Assembly: GCF_001485215.1 (NCBI RefSeq)
Contig: NZ_BBWW01000001.1
Span: forward strand, 2,604,001 to 2,668,000
DNA length: 64,000 nucleotides
DNA from: Leptolyngbya sp. NIES-2104
GTDB taxonomy: Bacteria > Cyanobacteriota > Cyanobacteriia > Leptolyngbyales > Leptolyngbyaceae
Direction: 5' to 3'
The notes below the pieces were generated by a model. The model saw nothing but the letters and a program-made list of their open reading frames with translations, was not told where the DNA came from and searched no databases. Positions 17,950 through 27,065 of this stretch are shown here, in pieces. The translations under genes were made by a program, and so were the position numbers. Every line of letters starts with the position of its first letter. Positions within the stretch are counted from its first letter, which is position 1.

Positions 17950-18076
17950 GACTCTAAATTATCGGGTTAAAAAACTCGGTTGAATTTTACAGAGCTTCTC
18001 TCTCTATTGTAATATGCGCGATTCATTGCGAGTTTAATAAAAACTCCAACTCAATAAAGAGTCAGAGTTTCCCCAA

Positions 18077-18283
18077 GAGAGTGTTTGAAAAGTATAAGAA
18101 GTTCTTTCGCTTCGATTGTCTCCCGCCCTGAAATGAATTTCGGGCTAATGGTGGAAAGTCTACTGAAGTAGACTGGGAGACAGTTTGAAGTTCTTAGTCC
18201 TTTTCAAAGGACTTGCGCCGATTAGCCCGAAATTCATTTCAGGGCGGGACGTTGCAGCGAACGAAGGCTTCTCAAACATCCTC
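18077..18283. mobile_element. MITE-like hairpin element, copy 2
   Basis: A 207-bp element with ends GAGAGTGTTTGAAAAG and CTTCTCAAACATCCTC, inverted copies of each other and of the IS5-family terminal repeats at 23723-24637. The interior has the same nested hairpins as copy 1, with the outer arms CCCTGAAATGAATTTCGGG / CCCGAAATTCATTTCAGGG perfect. Flanks are CAA and TAA. Its right end is nine bases from the stop of the CAP-domain gene. Confidence 0.87.
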
Positions 18284-18292
18284 TAAATTTAA

Positions 18293-18868
18293 CTAAGCGA
18301 TTTGCATTGCTGTTCCAAAGTTTTGTGTCCAGTATCCGTTATAGTATCCCACTCCGATTTCTCTTAGATTTGGATCAAGAATATTCTGCCGATGTCCTGG
18401 ACTATTCATCCAGGCGGTCACCACTTCTTGTGCAGATGGATATCCAAAAGCGATGTTTTCAGCCGCTCTCGAATAGTTGTAACCTCCTGATTTCATCCGA
18501 TCCCAGGGAAGCGATCCGTCCAGTCCTTGATGGCTGAAGTAGCTTCTCACTGCCATATCGACACTGTGTTTCTCAGCGACATCATTTAAGGTGAGATTGA
18601 GCGTCAGAGGTAACAAACCTTGTTGAACTCGCTGCTGATTGGTGAAATCGTACACTTGCCACTCAAGATCTCTAAATCCAGTATTTGGATCAGTCTGAAC
18701 TGGGGCAACTGTGGACGTGACTTCAAGTGGGGCAGGACTGCTCGACTGGGGTTGCACTGGCAACAGATCGGGTTGAGGAGCAGGTGTTAATGGAGTTTGA
18801 AAGCGCCTGCCGAATGCGGTTTGCTCGGTTTGCAGAAAGTTCGATCGATCAACTGAACGAAATATCAT
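18293..18868 (-). CDS. CAP (SCP/PR-1) domain protein
   Basis: A 191-residue protein. The C-terminal 120 residues form a CAP domain: TNQQRVQQGLLPLTLN, EKHSVDMAVRSYFSHQGLDG, RAAENIAFGYPSAQEVVTAWMNSPGHRQNIL, and IGVGYYNGYWTQNFG. His and Glu residues of the shallow cavity (SHQ, AEN, GHR) are present. The N-terminal third is Pro/Gln/Ser-rich and unstructured. No clear signal peptide is seen although the family is normally exported. Start at 18868 has AGGAAAA upstream. Function in bacteria is unknown. Confidence 0.88.
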   Translation of the reverse strand: MIFRSVDRSNFLQTEQTAFGRRFQTPLTPAPQPDLLPVQPQSSSPAPLEVTSTVAPVQTDPNTGFRDLEWQVYDFTNQQRVQQGLLPLTLNLTLNDVAEKHSVDMAVRSYFSHQGLDGSLPWDRMKSGGYNYSRAAENIAFGYPSAQEVVTAWMNSPGHRQNILDPNLREIGVGYYNGYWTQNFGTAMQIA

Positions 18869-19383
18869 GTTGATTTTCCTTAAATGACAACAAGCAGAAA
18901 TCACCCTGACAAATTGGATCTCAATCAGAGATCGTTTGACTGGGATTCTGGTGCGATCGAGTTCGCGATCGCAGTTTCGACGACTGAAGAAACTTTGCAG
19001 AGTCTCAAACTAGACTCAGTAAGGAACATAACACGAGGGATTAAACTTTCAACGCTAGAAATCGTGGTCAGATTTGGAAATTGAGCGATCGTCTACTGAG
19101 CGTTGTCAGGTGTAAAATTTTGCGGTGTATGCACGGGGGTTAATCTAAAGGGAAAGCAAAGTTTACTCGATCGAGCCTGTGCCACTTGTGAAGTTGGAAT
19201 ACGGTTGCGCTGCTATATCTTCATTGCTAAACCGTCCATTCTGACCCATACAGAAAGGCTTTATTGGTTGTGCTTCATGTCAAACTAGTTTATGCCACTT
19301 ACACGATCGACTACTCTAAATCATTTTGTTTAACTTGCGCTCTCTGATTGAAATTCAAAGTTAAGACTGTCTGTTCGCAATAA
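18869..19383. other. Intergenic stretch without recognised gene
   Basis: About 515 bases between the divergent promoter side of the CAP gene and the terminator of the Gfo/Idh/MocA gene. Two plus-strand frames of about 60 codons exist (18884-19084 and 19103-19288), but neither has a ribosome-binding site or protein-like composition. No RNA gene recognised. Confidence 0.45.
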
Positions 19384-19414
19384 AAATGAGGAACAGCCAC
19401 GCCATTCCTCATTT
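19384..19414 (-). terminator. Rho-independent terminator of the Gfo/Idh/MocA gene
   Basis: Perfect ten-base arms AAATGAGGAA and TTCCTCATTT with an eleven-base loop. On the minus strand it is followed by a T-run, 34 bases beyond the dehydrogenase stop. Confidence 0.85.
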
Positions 19415-19447
19415 AACTTGGGGACAAATCACCCCAACTGTCACGAT

Positions 19448-20530
19448 CTAAACTGCGATCGCTGCCGTTTCGAGTTCAATCACTTTAGAATCCGGAGTCG
19501 AATGCCAAACTTTGCCATCGAGCGCCATCTGTTCAATCAAACTCGCCAATCTTAGAGCTTTGAGCGCCTGTATTCCTCCAACCGAGGGAGCCATACCGCC
19601 TCGAACACATTGCACAAAATGTTCTAACTCTGCATGAAGCGGCTCGATATTGCTCGTCTTCACCTTTTCAATTAGTCCATCCTGGCAGTACAACACCTGA
19701 CCGTAATCGGTTTTGTAATTTGCTGTCGTTTGACGATGAATCAGAATCTCATTATTGAGAAAATCCGCTTCCGTCAATGAATTACGACAGTGTGCAGACA
19801 ACCGTCGAATCTTGCGATGTGTGACCTTGCTGGCAGTCAGCGTTGCAACAATTCCATTTGCAAATCCCAACGTCGCTGTTACATAATCAAGCTGACCCGA
19901 ATTTGTTGCGCGACTTCCACTTGCCGTCAATTTCACAACCTTCGAGTTTGCCAATTCCAACAGCAAATCGATATCATGAATCATCAGATCGAGCACGACC
20001 GATACATCGTTTGCCCGATCGCTATACGGACTCATCCGATGTGCCTCAAGCGCAAGAACTTCCTCGGTTTTGAGAACCTTGTTTAATTCCTGAAACGCAG
20101 GATTGAAGCGCTCAATATGACCGACTTGCAGAATACATTGACAGTCCGCCGCCGCATTGACCAGCGACTCCGCTTCTGCGATACTTGCCGCGATCGGCTT
20201 TTCGATTAAAACGTGAACTCCAGCTTTCAGAGCCGCCATTCCGACCGAATGATGCAACCGAGTCGGAACCGCAATACAAACAGCATCCACTCGCTCCAAC
20301 AAATCGTGAAAATCCTCAAAAAAGCGGACACGATATTTACTTGCCGTGTCCAATCCGCGCTCTACATTAATGTCTGAAACTCCTACAAGTTCAACATCTT
20401 TAAGTAGACTTAAGACTCTTGTATGATGCTGTCCCATATTGCCCACACCGACCACGCCAACGCGAAGCGGTTCTGGCTGAGTCCGGGGCACGCCAAACTG
20501 GGAATACCCAATCGGGATATTATTTTGCAC
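19448..20530 (-). CDS. Gfo/Idh/MocA-family NAD(P)-dependent sugar dehydrogenase
   Basis: A 360-residue oxidoreductase with an N-terminal Rossmann domain (RVGVVGVGNMGQHHTRVL, residues about 23-40) and the family motif EKPIA near residue 115. The HIERFNPAF segment resembles enzymes that oxidise UDP-GlcNAc at C3 (GnnA/WbpB group), so a role in sugar-nucleotide or lipid modification is possible, but substrate cannot be fixed from sequence. Ten-base-stem terminator downstream. The gene stands alone. Confidence 0.85.
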   Translation of the reverse strand: MQNNIPIGYSQFGVPRTQPEPLRVGVVGVGNMGQHHTRVLSLLKDVELVGVSDINVERGLDTASKYRVRFFEDFHDLLERVDAVCIAVPTRLHHSVGMAALKAGVHVLIEKPIAASIAEAESLVNAAADCQCILQVGHIERFNPAFQELNKVLKTEEVLALEAHRMSPYSDRANDVSVVLDLMIHDIDLLLELANSKVVKLTASGSRATNSGQLDYVTATLGFANGIVATLTASKVTHRKIRRLSAHCRNSLTEADFLNNEILIHRQTTANYKTDYGQVLYCQDGLIEKVKTSNIEPLHAELEHFVQCVRGGMAPSVGGIQALKALRLASLIEQMALDGKVWHSTPDSKVIELETAAIAV

Positions 20531-20653
20531 TCTTAATCCTCCTCCACCACCGAAATTGTGCTGATAACCAGCAATAAAATCTCCTCAGACATCCAGATAC
20601 TATCACAGCAACATTATTTATGAAGAATTCCAAAGTGCACGGCAAGTTCCCTT

Positions 20654-20854
20654 TTACAATAGGAGGTTGAGTTTTTTAATTTCTACGTCCAGAGAGGGAC
20701 TTTCCAGCGTGTCTTTAGGCGTAAGCTCAGCTTCAATTTTTCGATTCGATTTTCCGTTTTCCGCAGTGACACGGATCTGTTCAAAGTTGTATCTCCGTGA
20801 AATCACTATATAGTCTCTATAAGATTGCCCTTGGTTTTGTGAAGTTTTAGCCAA
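20654..20854 (-). CDS. Hypothetical 66-residue protein
   Basis: A short hydrophilic frame starting at a TTG (20854) with AGG five bases upstream. The sequence (MAKTSQNQGQSYRDYIVISRRYNFEQIRV...) has a plausible mix of residues but no domain. It lies between the dehydrogenase gene and the divergent ArsR regulator. It may be real or chance. Confidence 0.35.
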   Translation of the reverse strand: MAKTSQNQGQSYRDYIVISRRYNFEQIRVTAENGKSNRKIEAELTPKDTLESPSLDVEIKKLNLLL

Positions 20855-20944
20855 AATTACCTAGGAAGCAGATGACTCTATTGCTATAAAGAATTGCACT
20901 TGGCTAAGATTCGGGGGATCAAGTCCTTCTGTTGTCGTGTTGGC

Positions 20945-21301
20945 ATGAAATCACCCGCGCAGCCTGTACCGCCTGAAGTGGTGCAGCAAGTTTCCGATTA
21001 TTTCAGTGTGTTAGGCGAACCGATGCGGCTTCGCATTCTTAATCTGCTCCGAGATGGCGAAAAGTGCGTCCAGGATTTGGTGGAGGCAACGGAAACCAGT
21101 CAGGCGAATGTGTCAAAGCATCTTAAAGTGATGCTTCAAGCGGGCATTTTGACTCGTCGATCGAAAGGAACGCTGGCATATTACAGCGTCGAAGATGAGT
21201 TGATTTTCGAGTTGTGTAATTTGGTGTGCGATCGATTAGCGACCCGGATAGAGCAGCAGGCTCAGCATTTCCGAGCGTTCAGTTTGGCAAGCCGCCGTTG
21301 A
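20945..21301 (+). CDS. ArsR-family transcriptional regulator
   Basis: A 118-residue winged-helix repressor: SDYFSVLGEPMRLRILNLLRDGEKCVQDL, then the recognition helix TSQANVSKHLKVMLQAGIL and the wing RRSKGTLAYYSV. Only one Cys is present near the alpha-3 metal site (EKCVQDL instead of ELCVCDL), so it is probably not a classical arsenic/cadmium sensor. The start at 20945 gives the usual short N-terminus; an in-frame TTG lies upstream at 20894. No metal-efflux gene is adjacent, and the target is unknown. Confidence 0.9.
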   Translation: MKSPAQPVPPEVVQQVSDYFSVLGEPMRLRILNLLRDGEKCVQDLVEATETSQANVSKHLKVMLQAGILTRRSKGTLAYYSVEDELIFELCNLVCDRLATRIEQQAQHFRAFSLASRR

Positions 21302-21337
21302 ACACTCGTCGAACCAATGCGATCGTGCTGATCAATA

Positions 21338-23527
21338 CTAAGGTTGGGGAGAAGGTGTCTCAGTCGGTGACGGCTCTGGAGTTGAGGTTGGGGTCGGTTC
21401 TGGAGTCGGCTCTTCTGTAGGGGTTGGCGGTTCGGGAGCGACATCGGTGGGAGGCTGGGTTGGAGTCGGTTCAGGAGTCGATCGAGGAATCGGCGATCGA
21501 GTCGGACGCGGACGATCGCCTACGACGACTTGAATATCAACCGATTGGGTCACTTGTGCACCGGAGCGACTTCGAGCCGTGAGCGTAAGCGTTTTCACAT
21601 TTCCAGGCGCGATCGGATAATTAATTGAGCCTTGCGACTTGACTAAACCTGTAAAGGGTAACAGTTCAACTTCTAAGCCTGCTTCGCCTTGAACCGCCCA
21701 AGACACTTCAACATTTGCGACTTCATTCGTGCCAACAGTAAATGTATGCGTCAACTGACTCATCGCATCTTGCCCATTTAGCGTGAAGGCAACGATTTCG
21801 GGTTTGCGGGCTTCGTCGAACGATCGAGGAATGAAAGCCGCAGACTGTTCCGGCGATTGAGATGATCCCGTTGATTTCACTGTCACGGTATCGGTCGCTG
21901 CTTCTGCGATCGGCACACGGGCATCTGACTTATCAAAAAGTTTGAGTTTGTACTTGAATGCGCCTGACTGCGAAGACACGAAGGGAATGCCTTGACATTC
22001 AATTTTGCTGTATTTTGCGGGCTGTTGGAGCGAAGACAACCACGGCAACTCTGGAAGCGGCAATTCCCATAAAACTGGAGCCGATTGCACAGGCGTTGCC
22101 GAATTAGCATGACGACAGCCATTTTCCTGTTCTGTTTTGGCTTGTAGTTCTTTTGGAATCGCGGTTGAAAAACGGTAGGCTTTGGTTTGAATCTCTGCGC
22201 CTTCATTTAATTGAGCGATCACTAATCGATCGAGCATTTCAGGATTTCGCACTGTCCAATTCAGCCGAACCGCATTACTCGCGCCTTCTAGATAGGTTCG
22301 CTTTGTCGGACTAAATTCAATAATGTCTGCTGTGGTGCTCGGTTGCCGATTAAAGCGATAGAGCAAACTTAGAAGTAATAGAACAGTCCCCGTTCCCATC
22401 AGCATCAATGCAGCCAGAACCCATTTCGGTTGAGGAAGCCAAATGAGTTTGGCTTGAGGTGGATAAGGCGGGTCTGAAATTCCATCGGTTGGAATTAGAT
22501 GAAAGCTCACCGCTGAGCGTAAAGGTTTACCCCACCAAGGACGCTGCCAGCGATTGCGCGGAACGGCTTGAAGCACGATCGCAGTTTCTCGATTCGGTGC
22601 GATCGTCACTGTATTCGTCTCAGTCACAAACTGAAATCGCTGCTCAGATCCTCTGGTTTCTAATTTCAGTTTGCGTTCTACGTTGCCGCGATTACGAACT
22701 CTTAAAGTGAAGGTTGGAAATTCTTGAGGAATCGATCGAACTTTCGGAATCAGTTCTGTTTCTAGTCGAGTATCCGGTAAAACTTGCACATAAATTACAT
22801 CGAGTGTCAGCAGGTCGGGAGAATTCATCGAAATCAGTTGCAGCGTTGGAAAGTAGTTTCCGGCTGCTGTTCCAATCGGTGGATGAAAGGTAAATTGAAT
22901 TTCGCCGCTTTCTTGAGCTTCGAGGCGCAGACCTTTTACAGGTTGAACCACTCCAAGCGGGTTCGCTTCGCGGTTGAGATACTCGATCGTGAACCATTCC
23001 GGTAGGAGTTCCGAGCAATTGAGATAGATCAAATCTGAAATCGCCGATCGATTCTCAATATTGAGCGTAAACGTCACCGATTCCCCAGGCTGCAATAGGT
23101 ACGGCGATTCAGAAGTTGTTGCTGGATCAAGACTAAAATTGAGAGTCTTCTTAAAACGATTCTGTTGCATTGAAGGAACTTCAAGCTGGAGCGGGCATCG
23201 AATCGTTTTTTCGATATTTTGTTCGGATTTATAAGCGATCGTATAGTGATAAGTTCCGGGAGCCGCGTGTGCTGGAATATCAAAATTCAGCGTGATCGTT
23301 CGCGTTTCTCCAACTTCCAAATGCACCGGAGAAGCAGGCGAAAAAGAATGCCATTCAATCAAAGAAAAGAAGCTGGGTTCCGTGACTTCTAGCCAAAAAT
23401 AAACCGCAGAGCGTTTTGCCTCGATCCCTGTATTGGCGATCGAGAAATTTTGACAGAACTGCATTCCGCGATCGGTTTTGGTCTGAATGGTAGAGCGTGC
23501 CTCAATCTGCATTGAGTGGTCTTTCAT
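21338..23527 (-). CDS. Large NEW3/COG1470-like protein with one membrane span and Pro-rich tail
   Basis: A 729-residue protein. Residues about 1-350 consist of three beta-sandwich repeats with the VEVGETRTITLNFDIPAHAAPGTYHYTI / LQPGESVTFTLNIENRS / FTLRVRNRGNVERKLKLE pattern of NEW3/CARDB-type adhesion folds. A single hydrophobic helix (WVLAALMLMGTGTVLLLLSLLYRF) lies near residue 370-393, then more beta-rich sequence, and the last 60 residues are a Pro/Thr/Glu repeat tail. It is likely a membrane-anchored binding or scaffold protein. AGAGG lies just upstream of 23527. It is divergent from a pseudokinase gene, with an IS element between. Confidence 0.7.
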   Translation of the reverse strand: MKDHSMQIEARSTIQTKTDRGMQFCQNFSIANTGIEAKRSAVYFWLEVTEPSFFSLIEWHSFSPASPVHLEVGETRTITLNFDIPAHAAPGTYHYTIAYKSEQNIEKTIRCPLQLEVPSMQQNRFKKTLNFSLDPATTSESPYLLQPGESVTFTLNIENRSAISDLIYLNCSELLPEWFTIEYLNREANPLGVVQPVKGLRLEAQESGEIQFTFHPPIGTAAGNYFPTLQLISMNSPDLLTLDVIYVQVLPDTRLETELIPKVRSIPQEFPTFTLRVRNRGNVERKLKLETRGSEQRFQFVTETNTVTIAPNRETAIVLQAVPRNRWQRPWWGKPLRSAVSFHLIPTDGISDPPYPPQAKLIWLPQPKWVLAALMLMGTGTVLLLLSLLYRFNRQPSTTADIIEFSPTKRTYLEGASNAVRLNWTVRNPEMLDRLVIAQLNEGAEIQTKAYRFSTAIPKELQAKTEQENGCRHANSATPVQSAPVLWELPLPELPWLSSLQQPAKYSKIECQGIPFVSSQSGAFKYKLKLFDKSDARVPIAEAATDTVTVKSTGSSQSPEQSAAFIPRSFDEARKPEIVAFTLNGQDAMSQLTHTFTVGTNEVANVEVSWAVQGEAGLEVELLPFTGLVKSQGSINYPIAPGNVKTLTLTARSRSGAQVTQSVDIQVVVGDRPRPTRSPIPRSTPEPTPTQPPTDVAPEPPTPTEEPTPEPTPTSTPEPSPTETPSPQP

Positions 23528-23722
23528 AACCTCTGTTCCACGGCAATCCGTTCCATATTGTGACTCATGCTTCCCTATTCTGAAAGCATTTCAAATAAAA
23601 AACACAGTTGTCTGTTTGATCGAACACACTGTTCAATCTCGCACCAAATCTAGGGAGACCGAATTTTAGCACTGTTTCTGTCTTCAGCCACAGATCAGTT
23701 CATCAGGAAGAGATCGTTCTAA

Positions 23723-24637
23723 GAGGGTGTTTTAAAAGTTGAATCGGGTCAAATTTTATGCCAAACGCCTCACCATGATGCGAATCATCGCCAGATAAAT
23801 AAAAGTCTCCGAAGTTTCCGGCAGTAGCTCATAGTCTCGCACTAAGCGACGACAGTGCATGATCCAACCGTTTGTCCGCTCCACCACCCAGCGCTTTTTG
23901 AGCAAGACGAAACCTTTGGTTTGCTCAGGACGTAAGACGACCTGGACAAGCCAATAGCAGATACTGATGACCCACTGCATGAACGGTGCGCCATCAAATC
24001 CGCCATCGACCCAGATCGTGTGCAATCGAGATACGGCTTTGCCTTGTTTTCGGACTCGTTGCAGCGCCGTTTTGCCGCCCTCGCGTTCTGGGGTGCTAGC
24101 AGCAGTCACAAACACGCGCAAAACCAGTCCCAGCGTATCGACGGTGATAAATCGCTTGCGTCCTTTAATGATCTTTCCGGCATCGAAGCCCACGGCTTCA
24201 TGGACACCCGCAGCGCTTTTCACCGACTGACTATCCAACACGGCTTCCGATGGACTGGGCATCCGTCCCTGTTCAATCCGACTGCAACGATACAGACAAT
24301 CATGAACGTTGATCCAGGTTCCATCTTTGCGCCAGTTGCGAAAGTAGGTATAGACGGTTTGCCATGCCGGAAAGTCTCCAGGCAACGATCTCCAACGCAC
24401 CCCTTCAACCAGAATGTAGAAGATCGCATTCAGGACTTCCCACAAATCCACTTCTCGCGGTCGTCCGCCCGGTTTTGCTTCGGGCAGCAAATCTCGCAAC
24501 AGTTCATATTGAGCATGGCTCAAATTACTCGGATATGATTTACTCATGTTGCTCTCTCGGTGCTGTGTGTTTTATGTATCTACAGCGTATAACCGGAGAG
24601 CTTTTTTACCCCCTTGATTGTCTTTTCAAACACCCTC
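23723..24637 (-). mobile_element. IS5-family insertion sequence, complete (915 bp)
   Basis: Terminal inverted repeats GAGGGTGTTTTAAAAG (left) and CTTTTCAAACACCCTC (right) match at 15 of 16 positions. They are flanked by a direct TAA duplication (23720-23722 and 24638-24640), fitting the 3-base T-N-A target of IS427/IS1031-type elements. It carries one uninterrupted transposase gene. The intact ends and target duplication suggest a recent insertion. It sits between the divergent genes at 21338-23527 and 24728-25822. Confidence 0.93.
23756..24547 (-). CDS. IS5-family DDE transposase
   Basis: A 263-residue transposase. The N-terminus (LSHAQYELLRDLLPEAKPGGRPREVDLWEVLNAIFYILVEGVRWRSLP) is the DUF4096-type domain of IS5 relatives. 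The likely catalytic triad is Asp105 (VLDSQSVK), Asp181 (IWVDGGFDG) and Glu223 (WVVERTNGW), with the R-x-x-x-x-x-Y signature after it (RRLVRDYE). The frame is intact and full length, so the element may be active. Its terminal repeats match those of the MITEs in this window, so it could move them in trans. Confidence 0.94.
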   Translation of the reverse strand: MSKSYPSNLSHAQYELLRDLLPEAKPGGRPREVDLWEVLNAIFYILVEGVRWRSLPGDFPAWQTVYTYFRNWRKDGTWINVHDCLYRCSRIEQGRMPSPSEAVLDSQSVKSAAGVHEAVGFDAGKIIKGRKRFITVDTLGLVLRVFVTAASTPEREGGKTALQRVRKQGKAVSRLHTIWVDGGFDGAPFMQWVISICYWLVQVVLRPEQTKGFVLLKKRWVVERTNGWIMHCRRLVRDYELLPETSETFIYLAMIRIMVRRLA

Positions 24638-24727
24638 TAATACTGAACTGTCACTGATTCCCCACTGATGCAGGAAAAAATGTGAGAAGTAATGATAAAC
24701 AGGAATTAAGATGACCCTGAAAATCTC

Positions 24728-25822
24728 ATGCGTAGCGAGAATCGATCGACAGCCAGCACTCAGGAACAGCCTACCGAACTCAAATCTTCCACATTAGAAG
24801 GCAAGGTGTTGAGCGGACTACGGGGACAGTATGCGATCGCAACTTTAACCGAAAATCAGCCAGGAGTCCGTATCTACACTGGAACTGAACTTTCTACTAA
24901 AACTCCTGTCGTCGTGAAGGAGTATTATTCGTTCTGGTGGACGGCAGTGGAGATGCAGCAAATGGAAGCGGCACTCAATCAGCTAGAAACGATCGAGTTT
25001 CACAGCGGCGGTGTCCAAGATTTTCGCTTGTTGATTCCTCAAGATGTGTTTGCGTCGGTGCAAGACCAGCGGTGCTACATGGTTCTGCGCCCTCCACATC
25101 ATCCTGGACAATCGTTGAGACATTATATAGAGACTCAGGGCGGTCTTTCTCCCGCAGCAGTGAGACATTTTCTTTCACAAGTTTTGCAGTCTTTGTGGTT
25201 TTTGCAGGGTCAGATGATTGATTTTGCCGATGGAGAAACGCAGAAAGGAACTGCACACGGCAATTTAAGCTTAGATAGCTTGCTGATTGTTCCAGAATCA
25301 ACGACTTGGAATGACCAGTTTCAAGTGTATTTACAAGATTTGGCGCTTTGGGAAAGTGTGATTGATCCAGAAATGATTTCGTCACAGTCGCTCAATGAGC
25401 AAAAACAGCAAGATTTGAAATCGCTCGGCACGATCGCAGTTCAAATGTTACTAGGTGAATTGAACCCGCCCGAACACTGGAATCCGATCGAAGATTCGCG
25501 CTGGAATACGATCGCTGATTCATCGCTCAAACAATTTATCCAACAGTTAATGAGTGTGAATGCACCATCATTTTCTGGAGCGAAAGCCGCTCGGAATCAA
25601 TTGCTTGCGCTTCCGGTGGTAGAAGAGCCTCAAGAAAACTCTCAAGAAAATATGGTGGAATGGGAATCGATCGAGTTAGGACAAGCCGATCGACCTCCGT
25701 TGTATTTCAAAATTGCGTTTGGATTGGCGATTTTAGGATTAATTGTGAATTTTGGATTGCTCTGGGCAAATAAAGGCGCAATGAAAGCTCCAAAGTTAGA
25801 TTTTATTCAGAATCGTAGATAG
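24728..25822 (+). CDS. Membrane-anchored serine/threonine pseudokinase
   Basis: A 364-residue protein with a kinase-like domain (about residues 30-290) and one C-terminal membrane helix (about 329-347). The VAIK-type lysine is kept (PVVVKEYY), but the catalytic loop reads HGNLSLDSLLI, so the catalytic Asp of HRD is replaced by Asn, and the DFG motif is degenerate (QDLALWE). It is therefore unlikely to phosphorylate by the normal mechanism and may act as a scaffold or sensor. It is divergent from the NEW3-like membrane protein and separated from it by the IS element. Confidence 0.75.
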   Translation: MRSENRSTASTQEQPTELKSSTLEGKVLSGLRGQYAIATLTENQPGVRIYTGTELSTKTPVVVKEYYSFWWTAVEMQQMEAALNQLETIEFHSGGVQDFRLLIPQDVFASVQDQRCYMVLRPPHHPGQSLRHYIETQGGLSPAAVRHFLSQVLQSLWFLQGQMIDFADGETQKGTAHGNLSLDSLLIVPESTTWNDQFQVYLQDLALWESVIDPEMISSQSLNEQKQQDLKSLGTIAVQMLLGELNPPEHWNPIEDSRWNTIADSSLKQFIQQLMSVNAPSFSGAKAARNQLLALPVVEEPQENSQENMVEWESIELGQADRPPLYFKIAFGLAILGLIVNFGLLWANKGAMKAPKLDFIQNRR

Positions 25823-25844
25823 GACACTTTAGACCGCTTTCAAA

Positions 25845-25903
25845 CGAAAGTCTATTTCAGGGCGGGATGCTGCAACGAACGAAAATTGCTCAAATACCTT
25901 TTT
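25845..25903. repeat. MITE remnant (internally deleted)
   Basis: A fragment joining the CGAAAGTCT of the left interior to the ATTTCAGGGCGGG and right end (GCTCAAATACC) of the MITE family. The middle hairpins are missing. It lies 22 bases after the pseudokinase stop. Confidence 0.7.
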
Positions 25904-25931
25904 AAGGTCAAATCGTTTCTGTCACGCTTCA

Positions 25932-26831
25932 ATGTCATTCTTTCTTCAATTTCGGGGCGAACTCGCTGCACTCACCGCTGCATTCATTTGGGCATGTGGC
26001 TCGATCGTCTATACCGGAGTCGGACGGCAAATCACGCCCCTCGCTCTGAACTTCACCAAAGGCTGGATTGCGATCGCGCTACTTTGCCTCACATTTCTGC
26101 TCACCGGACAATCGATTCCCTCGATCGAATTCACGCCACTTTTGATGCTTTTTCTTAGCGGCGTAGTTGGAATCGGATTCGGAGATACTGCCTATTTCAA
26201 TGCGCTGAATTGTATGGGAGCAAGACGAACTTTATTGTTTGAAACGCTTGCACCTCCGTTATCGGCAATTCTGGCTCTGATTTTTCTGCACGAACGCTTG
26301 GCAATCTCAGCTTGGCTGGGAATTGGATTGACGATCGCGGGTGTAATGTGGGTGATTTTAGAACAGACTTCGGATCAACATGAGAATTTTCGTCCCCGAT
26401 TGGGAATTTTGTACGGGCTATTAGCGGCGATCGGGCAGGCAGTAGGCGCTGTAATGTCTCGATCGGCGTTAGTAAACACCGAAATTGATTCCTTGTGGAG
26501 TACGCTGATTCGATTGATGGGTGGCACGATCGCGCTTTTTATTTGGATACTGCTGAAGCGTCAATCGACTGAAGTAATTAAACCTTTACGCGATCCTAGG
26601 TTACTCACGATCATTACTGGAACTGCCTTTATCAGTACTTATCTCGGCATTTGGCTCCAGCAAACTTCGCTAAAATATGCTACCACCGGAATCGCTCAGG
26701 CACTCAGTAGTACCAGTCCACTTTTTGTCATACCTCTAAGTCGAGCGATGGGCGATCGCGTTAGTATGCGATCCGTCATCGGTGTCCTGATTTCGCTAGT
26801 GGGAGTGAGCTTATTATTTCATCGTCAGTGA
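25932..26831 (+). CDS. EamA-family (DMT superfamily) transporter
   Basis: A 299-residue integral membrane protein with ten predicted hydrophobic helices in two EamA halves (about 5-140 and 155-295). Typical features are AALTAAFIWACGS at the start, the ALNCMGARRTLLFETLAPPLSAILALIFLHERL end of repeat one, and ALSSTSPLFVIPLSRAMGDRVSMRSVIGVLISLVGVSLL at the end of repeat two. Family members export amino acids, nucleosides or other metabolites; the substrate is not readable here. The start MSFFLQFRGELAAL is chosen by hydrophobic onset. Confidence 0.9.
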   Translation: MSFFLQFRGELAALTAAFIWACGSIVYTGVGRQITPLALNFTKGWIAIALLCLTFLLTGQSIPSIEFTPLLMLFLSGVVGIGFGDTAYFNALNCMGARRTLLFETLAPPLSAILALIFLHERLAISAWLGIGLTIAGVMWVILEQTSDQHENFRPRLGILYGLLAAIGQAVGAVMSRSALVNTEIDSLWSTLIRLMGGTIALFIWILLKRQSTEVIKPLRDPRLLTIITGTAFISTYLGIWLQQTSLKYATTGIAQALSSTSPLFVIPLSRAMGDRVSMRSVIGVLISLVGVSLLFHRQ

Positions 26832-27065
26832 TTCAGATCACTGATGTGTTAAAGTGCCATTGCAAGTAGTACTCATTACTTTGGATAGTTCCTATCGTGT
26901 TCGGTTCATGTAACGTTATGCTGCGGAAGCGACCCATCCTGCCAGAATTGGCAGAACCGCATAGTATTGATAGAGGGAGTTAAATGATGCGTCTTGTTCG
27001 GGGGCACTGGGAACACTAAAGCGGGTTGAGATCCTGGCATCATGCAAGTTTGAGGAATGTTTGCT

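Noticed and set aside
18884..19288. Two plus-strand frames of about 60 codons
   Set aside because: No ribosome-binding site, poor composition, no domain, and they lie opposite the upstream region of the CAP gene.
24711..24797. Short frame with a good ribosome-binding site overlapping the pseudokinase start
   Set aside because: AGGAATTAAG precedes ATG 24711, but the frame ends after 28 codons and is out of phase with the kinase; noted only because the true kinase start at 24728 has a weak site.
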